Assembly: GCA_018376905.1 (NCBI GenBank)
Contig: JAHAAK010000039.1
Coordinates: 1-19,582, forward strand
Direction: 5' to 3'
DNA from: Collinsella sp.
GTDB lineage: Bacteria > Actinomycetota > Coriobacteriia > Coriobacteriales > Coriobacteriaceae
Length of the DNA stretch: 19,582 nucleotides
A program made the translations under genes and the position numbers. Numbering within the stretch: the stretch's first letter is position 1; each line of letters opens with the position of its first letter. Shown piece by piece: positions 7,397 to 12,358 of this stretch. The notes under the pieces were generated by a model. It was not told the origin of the DNA. It did not search any database and saw only the letters and a list, made by a program, of their open reading frames with translations.

Positions 7397-7867
7397 GTGA
7401 AATACACCGTCGTTTGCGTCGGTAAGCTCAAGGAGCGCTTTTGGAAGGACGCGTGCGCTGAGTACACCAAGCGCCTAGGTGCCTATGCCAAGGTTGATAT
7501 CCGCGAGGTGGCCGATATCGACCCGGCTAAGGCGGGCGGCGTGGATGCCGCACGCGACAAGGAGGGGGCGGCAATTCTTGCTGCATTGCCGCCTCGAGCA
7601 CATGTGATCTTGCTGGCCATTGAGGGCAAGGAGCGTTCGAGTGAGGAGCTCTCGGCTCGGCTCGACGATCTTATGCTGCGAGGCAGCAGCGACATTGCCT
7701 TTGTAATCGGCGGTTCGGACGGCGTGAGTGATGAGGTGCGCGCCCGCGCCGACGAGATGCTCAGCTTTGGACGCATTACCTTGCCTCATAACCTGGCGCG
7801 TGTGGTGCTGCTAGAGCAGATTTACCGTGCCTGCAAGATCAGTCGTGGCGAGCCGTATCACAAATAG
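7397..7867 (+). CDS. rlmH: 23S rRNA pseudouridine-1915 N3-methyltransferase RlmH
   Basis: RlmH is a SPOUT-class methyltransferase that modifies pseudouridine 1915 in helix 69 of 23S rRNA, at the subunit interface. The 156-aa product begins with the typical KYTVVCVGKLKERFW and ends with the knotted SAM-binding region: FVIGGSDGVSDEV, LSFGRITLPHNLARVVLLEQIYRA and the C-terminal EPYHK. Length is normal (about 159 in characterised members). The start is a GTG, 9 nt after AAGGAG, which itself lies in the last codons of the SPFH gene, so the pair is likely an operon. Confidence 0.96.
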   Translation: MKYTVVCVGKLKERFWKDACAEYTKRLGAYAKVDIREVADIDPAKAGGVDAARDKEGAAILAALPPRAHVILLAIEGKERSSEELSARLDDLMLRGSSDIAFVIGGSDGVSDEVRARADEMLSFGRITLPHNLARVVLLEQIYRACKISRGEPYHK

Positions 7868-7940
7868 GTTGGCAATACGAAACAATGGCGTGGGACAATA
7901 CCTTTCGTTTCGAGGAATGTGTCTGAAAGGACTATGTGAT

Positions 7941-8711
7941 ATGAAAATTGGATTTGTCGGTTTTGGCAATATGGCGAGCGCTATGGCTGATGGCTGGATC
8001 GCTGCCGGTGTAGCTGCGAGCGACATGTGCGCCTGTGCGGGTCGCTACGACGCACTGGTTGAGCGCTGTGAGGCGCGCGGGATGGCCGCTTGCCACGATG
8101 CCGCTGAGGTTGTCTCCGCATCCGATATCGTGGTCGCTGCGGTCAAGCCGTACATGATTGAGAAGGTATTCGCCCCGCTCAAGGATGCTCTTGCCAAAAA
8201 GGTCGTTCTGTCGGTTGCCTGGACCTGGGACAGTGCCAAGTGGGAGCAGGTCCTGCCGGGCGTCGCGCATATCTCGACGGTGCCCAACACGCCGGTTTCG
8301 GTGGGCGAGGGTGTCATCGCCTGCGAAAAGTCCTCTACGCTTAACGGCGAGCAGCGTGCTGTTGTGCTCGACCTGCTCGGTAAGCTTGGCGCTGTCGTCG
8401 AGCTCGATACGAGCCTGCTGTTTGTGGGTGGCACGGTGGGTGGTTGCGCTCCGGCATTCGTTGCCATGGCGATCGAGGCCCTGGGCGATGCGGCGGTCAA
8501 GCACGGTATCCCGCGTGCCGATGCCTATCGCATTGTGAGCCAGATGGTGCTGGGTACGGCAAAGCTGCAGCTTGCAACTGGCCAGCATCCTGCGGCGATG
8601 AAGGATGCCGTGTGCTCGCCCGGCGGTGCCACCATCAAGGGCGTCGTTGCGCTCGAGGACGCCGGCATGCGCAGCGCCCTAGTCAAGGCAATCGACGCAA
8701 CCCTCCAGTAA
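7941..8711 (+). CDS. proC: Pyrroline-5-carboxylate reductase
   Basis: ProC catalyses the last step of proline synthesis, the NAD(P)H-dependent reduction of pyrroline-5-carboxylate. The 256-aa product has the Rossmann motif GFGNMASAM (7-15), the VVAAVKPYMIE strand, the TVPNTPVSVGEGV substrate loop, and the C-terminal dimerisation signature with DAVCSPGGATIKGV and LEDAGMRSALVKAI. The start at 7941 follows GAAAGGA; a longer in-frame reading from 7827 lies mostly within rlmH. The stop codon TAA is the first three bases of the direct repeat of the palindromic element that begins at 8709, so an insertion probably set the present C-terminus. Confidence 0.94.
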   Translation: MKIGFVGFGNMASAMADGWIAAGVAASDMCACAGRYDALVERCEARGMAACHDAAEVVSASDIVVAAVKPYMIEKVFAPLKDALAKKVVLSVAWTWDSAKWEQVLPGVAHISTVPNTPVSVGEGVIACEKSSTLNGEQRAVVLDLLGKLGAVVELDTSLLFVGGTVGGCAPAFVAMAIEALGDAAVKHGIPRADAYRIVSQMVLGTAKLQLATGQHPAAMKDAVCSPGGATIKGVVALEDAGMRSALVKAIDATLQ

Positions 8712-8864
8712 AACCGACCAAAAAGGGACAGGTTTATGTTGGCAGGTTTTTCCTGCGGTTTTGTCCTTTTAGCGAAAAGCGCCCCGCAACTGGCTCAATT
8801 CCAGTTGCGGGGCGCTTACGTTTGCCCAGATAAAACCGACCAAAATAAACCTGTCCCTTTTTGG
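8709..8864. repeat. REPIN/MITE-like nested palindromic element after proC
   Basis: A perfect 19-bp inverted repeat (8718-8736 with 8846-8864; CCAAAAAGGGACAGGTTTA) extends imperfectly to about 34 bp. A 15-bp direct repeat, TAAAACCGACCAAAA, marks both ends (8709-8723, 8831-8845). Inside are a short hairpin (GCAGG/CCTGC, 8742-8756) and a perfect 17-bp hairpin (8777-8793 with 8801-8817, 7-nt loop). The GGGACAGGTTTA end motif is, from memory, like sequences found with REP-associated tyrosine transposases in other bacteria. No transposase is present, so it would be non-autonomous. The 17-bp hairpin may also act as a terminator between proC and the converging small gene. Confidence 0.75.
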
Positions 8865-8868
8865 CGAG

Positions 8869-9042
8869 TTAGTCCCAGAAGCTGTCTTCTTCGTCCTCGG
8901 ACTTGGGGCCGCGGTCGACATACATCTTATGGGTGCGCTTCTCCATTACAAAGGCAAGAATCGCAAACAGCAGGATGCCGCCGGCGAAAAGGATGGCAAA
9001 ACCGGTGCGGGTGCCAAACAAAAAGGAAAAAACTGCGTCCAT
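8869..9042 (-). CDS. 57-aa single-span membrane protein of unknown function
   Basis: A short minus-strand frame runs from ATG (9042) to TAA (8869). An AGAAGG box stands 7 nt before the start. The product begins MDAVFSFLFGTRTGFAILF, has one hydrophobic span (about residues 14-32, GFAILFAGGILLFAILAFV), a basic stretch (MEKRTHKMYVDRG) and an acidic tail (EDEEDSFWD). By the positive-inside rule the tail should be cytoplasmic. I do not recognise the family. Clean codon use, a proper ribosome site and a sensible protein layout support a real gene, although it is short. It is divergent from serS and converges with proC, stopping 5 nt from the palindromic element. Confidence 0.75.
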   Translation of the reverse strand: MDAVFSFLFGTRTGFAILFAGGILLFAILAFVMEKRTHKMYVDRGPKSEDEEDSFWD

Positions 9043-9066
9043 TGGGTGCCTTCTTGCGTAGTTGAG

Positions 9067-9096
9067 TTGGGTCGTAAACGCTCATAAGTATATACT
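9067..9096 (+). promoter_or_regulatory. Candidate serS promoter
   Basis: TTGGGT (9067-9072) and TATACT (9091-9096) are separated by 18 bp. Transcription would start near 9103, leaving a leader of only about 50 nt, too short for a T-box. The small minus-strand gene must have its promoter in the same 110-bp gap. Confidence 0.45.
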
Positions 9097-9153
9097 TGCC
9101 CATACATGTACAAGGTTGCAACCTAAATGGAATGTATATCGCCGGAGGATCTA

Positions 9154-10437
9154 ATGCTTGATATCAAGTTTGTTCGCGAGAACCCCGATGCCATCGATGT
9201 CGCCATGGCTAACCGCCAGACGTCTTGGGATCGCGAGAAGTTCTTTGAGCTCGACGACGAGCGTCGTGCCGTCATCACCGAGGTCGAGGAACTTCAAGCC
9301 ACGCGCAACGCCGAGTCCAAGAAGATCGGCGCCCTGATGAAGGAGGGCAAGAAGGACGAGGCCGAGGCCGCCAAGGAGGCCGTGCGCGCCGTCAACGAGA
9401 AGATTGACGGTCTGGCCGAGCGCCGCACCGCCCTCGAGCAGGAGCAGTACGACTTCATGGCTCACCTGCCCAACATTCCGTGCGATGCCACCCCGTACGG
9501 TAAGGACGAGGACGAGAACATCGAGCGTCGCCGCTGGGGCACCCCGCGCGAGTTCGACTTCGACTTTAAGCCGCACTGGGACCTGGGCACCGATCTGGAC
9601 ATCCTCGACTTCGAGCGCGGCAACAAGCTCTCCGGCAGCCGCTTCACCGTTCTCGGTGGCGCCGGCGCCCGCTTGGAGCGCGCCCTTATCAACTTCTTCC
9701 TGGACACGCACACGAGCCGTGGCTTTAAGGAGTGGTGGCCGCCCATCGTCGTCAAGCGTCAGACCATGTTCGGTACGGGCCAGCTGCCCAAGTTTGAGGA
9801 CGACGCCTATCACGTCTCGGGCGACAACTTTCTGATCCCCACCGCCGAGGTCGTGCTCACCAACCTGCACGCCGGCGAGGTTCTCGACGCCGACACCCTG
9901 CCGCGCCGCTACACCGCCTTCACTCCCTGCTTCCGCGAGGAGGCCGGTTCCGCCGGTCGCGACACCCGTGGCATCATCCGCCAGCACGAGTTCGACAAGG
10001 TCGAGATGGTCAAGTTCGCTAAGCCGGAGGAGTCCGACGAGGAGCTCGAGAGCATGACCGCCGAGGCCGAGTACCTGCTGCAGCAGCTGGGTCTTCCGTA
10101 TCGCGTGATTAGCCTGTGCACCGGCGACCTGGGCTTCTCTGCCCGTCAGACCTACGACGTCGAGGTCTGGCTGCCGAGCTACAACGCCTACAAGGAGATC
10201 AGCTCCTGCTCCAACTGCGGTGACTTCCAGGCTCGCCGCGCCAACATCAAGTATCGCGACCCCGAGAACTTCAAGGGTTCGCGCTACCTGCACACCCTTA
10301 ACGGTTCCGGCCTGCCGGCTGGTCGTACCATGGCTGCCATTCTGGAGAACTACCAGAACGCCGACGGCACCATCACGATCCCCGAGGTCCTGCGTCCCTA
10401 CATGGGCGGCCTCGAGAAGATTGAGCCGGTCGCGTAA
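9154..10437 (+). CDS. serS: Seryl-tRNA synthetase
   Basis: This class II synthetase charges tRNA-Ser and, through it, supplies selenocysteine synthesis where present. The 427-aa product has an N-terminal long helical arm (about residues 30-100, rich in Lys, Glu and Ala) that recognises the long variable arm of tRNA-Ser. The catalytic core follows, with motif 2 FTPCFREEAGSAGRDTRG, the ETYDVEVWLPS-type strand (here QTYDVEVWLPSY), SSCSNCGDFQARR, and motif 3 with GLPAGRTMAAILENYQ. I chose the ATG at 9154, since GGAGG lies 5 nt upstream and MLDIKFVRENPDAI is the usual N-terminus. Its substrate tRNA-Ser(GCT) is encoded at 16243. Confidence 0.97.
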   Translation: MLDIKFVRENPDAIDVAMANRQTSWDREKFFELDDERRAVITEVEELQATRNAESKKIGALMKEGKKDEAEAAKEAVRAVNEKIDGLAERRTALEQEQYDFMAHLPNIPCDATPYGKDEDENIERRRWGTPREFDFDFKPHWDLGTDLDILDFERGNKLSGSRFTVLGGAGARLERALINFFLDTHTSRGFKEWWPPIVVKRQTMFGTGQLPKFEDDAYHVSGDNFLIPTAEVVLTNLHAGEVLDADTLPRRYTAFTPCFREEAGSAGRDTRGIIRQHEFDKVEMVKFAKPEESDEELESMTAEAEYLLQQLGLPYRVISLCTGDLGFSARQTYDVEVWLPSYNAYKEISSCSNCGDFQARRANIKYRDPENFKGSRYLHTLNGSGLPAGRTMAAILENYQNADGTITIPEVLRPYMGGLEKIEPVA

Positions 10438-10459
10438 CTTGGCTGCATAGGGGATATGC

Positions 10460-10486
10460 AAGGGCGCTCCTTCGGGGGCGCCCTTT
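10460..10486 (+). terminator. Terminator after serS
   Basis: An 11-bp stem (AAGGGCGC with GCGCCCTT, extended by TCC/GGG) is capped by a TTCG tetraloop and followed by a T run. Confidence 0.92.
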
Positions 10487-10534
10487 TTGTGTACGGCCAT
10501 ACCATGCCGTGCGGACAGCTCGATAGAAAATACA

Positions 10535-10548
10535 CGAACAAATGTTCT
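10535..10548. promoter_or_regulatory. LexA-type SOS box
   Basis: CGAACAAATGTTCT matches the Gram-positive/actinobacterial LexA (DinR) consensus CGAAC-N4-GTTCG at 13 of 14 positions, with a perfect GAAC-N4-GTTC core. It lies about 60 nt before the start of the 125-aa gene and just upstream of a -10-like TATGCT (10569-10574), overlapping the expected -35. That placement fits repression by LexA. Confidence 0.6.
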
Positions 10549-10607
10549 GTGTACATGCATCTACCTGCTATGCTTTTGCTAACTAAGAGCAAGAGAAAGG
10601 GGATGTG

Positions 10608-10985
10608 ATGGAGCTGTTCGACGAGCGGGTTGTGTTGTTCCAGAGCGATGAGGGCGGGGAGCACCTGCTGGTAACGTGCGAGCCGTCGGGTATGGGTGGC
10701 TTGGTGGTTCGGCAGACGAGTGAGGGACCATTGACGCAATGGTGCTATGAGGAGTCGCCGCATGTGGTCGAGACGTTTGTGGCGCATGAGGCGCTTGTCG
10801 TCCTTGAGCACTTCTATGGCGTTGGAACTTCTAATCAGGTGGCCCGAATGCTGAGCATCTCGTTTACCGACTACGACTGTGCCCAACGGGTGCGGTCACT
10901 TCTGGGGGAGCTTGGCGTCGGGTTCGATGTGATTGAAAAGCCAATCGATCGCACGAGAAGCACTGATGCTTGTGGCACAGCGTGA
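10608..10985 (+). CDS. 125-aa protein of unknown function, possibly SOS-regulated
   Basis: The product is a small soluble protein with no membrane span, signal peptide or recognised motif. The N-terminal half is predicted to be strand-rich (RVVLFQSDEGGEHLLVTCE...GGLVVRQTS); the C-terminal half contains two likely helices (HEALVVLEHFYGV; QVARMLSISF...CAQRVRSLLGELGV). Three Cys are scattered without a CxxC pair. The ATG at 10608 is preferred to a GTG at 10605 because AAAGGGG is then 5 nt away. The upstream GAAC-N4-GTTC site suggests induction by DNA damage. It stands alone between the serS terminator and the tRNA-Arg array. I do not assign a function. Confidence 0.75.
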   Translation: MELFDERVVLFQSDEGGEHLLVTCEPSGMGGLVVRQTSEGPLTQWCYEESPHVVETFVAHEALVVLEHFYGVGTSNQVARMLSISFTDYDCAQRVRSLLGELGVGFDVIEKPIDRTRSTDACGTA

Positions 10986-11023
10986 CAAATTGAGGCCCGC
11001 GCGAAAAAAGTTTGAGATTTTGC

Positions 11024-11052
11024 TTGACTCTAACGAACTAAAGTGGTTTTAT
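11024..11052 (+). promoter_or_regulatory. Promoter of tRNA-Arg copy 1
   Basis: TTGACT (11024-11029) is 17 bp from TTTTAT (11047-11052). The TGCTTGAC context is shared with the second and third copies, but the -10 box is weaker than theirs (CATAAT). Confidence 0.6.
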
Positions 11053-11064
11053 ATGTCTTGCGCT

Positions 11065-11141
11065 GCGGCGTTACCTCAGCTGGATAGAGGGTCTGACTAC
11101 GAATCAGAACGTCATAGGTTCGAATCCTATACGCCGCACCA
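11065..11141 (+). tRNA. tRNA-Arg (anticodon ACG), copy 1
   Basis: A 77-nt tRNA with acceptor GCGGCGT/ACGCCGC, anticodon stem TCTGA/TCAGA around loop CTACGAA (anticodon ACG, presumably edited to ICG to read CGU/CGC/CGA), T-arm AGGTTCGAATCC and encoded CCA. It is identical to the copies at 11494 and 11919. Confidence 0.96.
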
Positions 11142-11151
11142 ATTGAAATTG

Positions 11152-11180
11152 AAAGCCTCCGGCAACGGGGGCTTTTCTTT
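11152..11180 (+). terminator. Terminator of tRNA-Arg copy 1
   Basis: AAGCCTCC/GGGGGCTT stem (one G-T pair) with GGCAAC loop and a T-rich tail. An identical hairpin recurs at 11343-11371 in the repeat element. Confidence 0.88.
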
Positions 11181-11190
11181 TATGCCGGCA

Positions 11191-11404
11191 CTGCATGGAT
11201 TCGAACCTCGGTCGAGGCGCGAGCGTGAAGCGGACGCGGAGCGTCCGTAGCGAGCGGGCGAGTCCGCCGGCAGGCGGGCGAAGCCGGTGCGGATCCGCGA
11301 AGCGGATGCGCGGAATCCTATACGCCGCACCAATTGAAATTGAAAGCCTCCGGCAACGGGGGCTTTTCTTTTATGCCGGCAGGCGGGCGAAGCCGGTGCG
11401 GATC
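11191..11404 (+). repeat. tRNA-linked element behind tRNA-Arg copy 1, plus truncated extra copy
   Basis: The inverted T-arm GGATTCGAACCT (11197-11208) is followed by the conserved hairpin core and then by a direct copy (11313-11381) of 11122-11190, 69 nt identical, which includes the tRNA 3' end, CCA and terminator; offset 191 bp. In the core, the first stem is CGGACGC-GGA-GCGTCCG, where the other copies have AAAACGC-GGA-GCGTTTT, so both sides changed together. After the second copy, the sequence jumps at GCCGGCA (11375-11381) into the core of a third copy (30-nt match of 11375-11404 to 11266-11295) and then breaks off. Confidence 0.85.
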
Positions 11405-11452
11405 AGCACGACAACTTAATCGGCGCTTCGTAAAAATTTTCCAAATTGTTGC

Positions 11453-11481
11453 TTGACCCATCGAAGGCTCACGTGCATAAT
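11453..11481 (+). promoter_or_regulatory. Promoter of tRNA-Arg copy 2
   Basis: TTGACC (11453-11458) and CATAAT (11476-11481) are separated by 17 bp, the same layout as in copy 3. Confidence 0.7.
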
Positions 11482-11493
11482 AATCCGTGCGTT

Positions 11494-11570
11494 GCGGCGT
11501 TACCTCAGCTGGATAGAGGGTCTGACTACGAATCAGAACGTCATAGGTTCGAATCCTATACGCCGCACCA
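11494..11570 (+). tRNA. tRNA-Arg (anticodon ACG), copy 2
   Basis: All 77 nt are identical to copy 1, including the encoded CCA. It lies 429 bp downstream of copy 1, with its own promoter and terminator. Confidence 0.96.
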
Positions 11571-11579
11571 ATTGAGTTT

Positions 11580-11604
11580 TAAGCCTCCGGAAACGGGGGC
11601 TTTT
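11580..11604 (+). terminator. Terminator of tRNA-Arg copy 2
   Basis: AAGCCTCC/GGGGGCTT stem with GGAAAC loop and a TTTT tail. Confidence 0.85.
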
Positions 11605-11610
11605 CCTTTA

Positions 11611-11794
11611 CGGGGGCATTGCGGAGATTCGAACCTCGTTCGAGGCGCGAGCGTCAAGAAAACGCGGAGCGTTTTTAGCGAGCGGGCGAGTCCGCCGGCA
11701 GGCGGGCGAAGCCGGTGCGGATCCGCGCAGCGGATGCGCGGAATCCTATACGCCGCACCAATTGATTTTAAAGCTCCCGGCGACGGGGGCTTTT
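11611..11794 (+). repeat. tRNA-linked element behind tRNA-Arg copy 2
   Basis: Its inverted T-arm has one mismatch (AGATTCGAACCT, 11625-11636). The core carries AAAACGC-GGA-GCGTTTT, and the second hairpin has a GCA triloop where the others have GAA, with the stem ATCCGC/GCGGAT kept. The copied tRNA 3' end starts at 11741 (offset 190 bp). It is followed by a second terminator, AAGCTCCC/GGGGGCTT (11770-11794), which differs from the first in sequence but not in form. Confidence 0.85.
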
Positions 11795-11877
11795 CTTATA
11801 TCGCGATGCACCGAAGATCGTGCCAAGCCCTCCAAATGAGTAAAAATCAAATTCGATAACTTTTTTTGAAAAAACGC

Positions 11878-11906
11878 TTGACCATTATTCAGTCCATGTG
11901 CATAAT
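11878..11906 (+). promoter_or_regulatory. Promoter of tRNA-Arg copy 3
   Basis: TTGACC (11878-11883) and CATAAT (11901-11906), 17-bp spacing, identical hexamers to copy 2 with diverged spacer. Confidence 0.7.
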
Positions 11907-11918
11907 AATCAACAAGTC

Positions 11919-11995
11919 GCGGCGTTACCTCAGCTGGATAGAGGGTCTGACTACGAATCAGAACGTCATAGGTTCGAATCCTATACGCCGCACCA
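11919..11995 (+). tRNA. tRNA-Arg (anticodon ACG), copy 3
   Basis: All 77 nt are identical to copies 1 and 2. It lies 425 bp downstream of copy 2. The flanks have diverged while the tRNA has not, which fits purifying selection or gene conversion. Confidence 0.96.
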
Positions 11996-12003
11996 TTTGA
12001 GAT

Positions 12004-12030
12004 TAAGGCTCTCGGCAACGGGGGCTTTTC
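12004..12030 (+). terminator. Terminator of tRNA-Arg copy 3
   Basis: Stem GCTCTC/GGGGGC with several G-T pairs, GGCAAC loop and TTTT tail; weaker than its copy at 12195-12220, which is AAAGCTCCC/GGGGGCTTT. Confidence 0.75.
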
Positions 12031-12041
12031 TTTTACGTAAA

Positions 12042-12256
12042 CACCGCATGGATTCGAACCTCGGTCGAGGCGCGGGCGTAAAGAAAACGCGGAGCGTTTT
12101 TAGCCCGCGGGCGAGTCCGCCGGCAGGCGGGCGAAGCCGGTGCGGATCCGCGAAGCGGATGCGCGGAATCCTATACGCCGCACCATTTGAGATTAAAGCT
12201 CCCGGCAACGGGGGCTTTTCTTTTAGGTAGACGTCGCATGGATTCGAACCTCGGTC
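12042..12256 (+). repeat. tRNA-linked element behind tRNA-Arg copy 3, plus start of another copy
   Basis: The inverted T-arm GGATTCGAACCT is at 12050-12061. The flanking arms of the first hairpin are GCGGGC and GCCCGC, perfect complements, where the other copies have GCGAGC on both sides (a tandem G-A mismatch). The copied tRNA 3' end begins at 12166 (offset 190 bp), with terminator at 12195-12220. A further left end follows (GCATGGATTCGAACCTCGGT, 12236-12255) and stops after CTCGGTC, showing that the unit once extended into another tandem copy. Confidence 0.85.
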
Positions 12257-12358
12257 AACGGGGACTATTTCTCATCGACTCGTGTAAGATTTCGAGTATG
12301 CGCCTCGGTGAGCCCGTGGCGCGCTCTTTCTTTAGACGACCGATCAGGGTGATATTTC

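Noticed and set aside
9043..9153. T-box or other riboswitch before serS
   Set aside because: The leader after the best promoter is about 50 nt and lacks the T-box sequence and an antiterminator.
9151..10560. 469-aa minus-strand frame
   Set aside because: It lies opposite serS and reads as low-complexity Leu/Val/Gly sequence, the usual shadow of a GC-rich gene.
11313..11333. Extra tRNA pseudogene in each element
   Set aside because: Only the T-arm 3' half, acceptor 3' strand and CCA are copied; no D-arm or anticodon arm can be built from the core.
11127..12230. Several short frames across the tRNA-Arg array that look like a repeated protein family
   Set aside because: They are translations of tRNAs and repeat elements; the shared residues come from the tRNA sequence.
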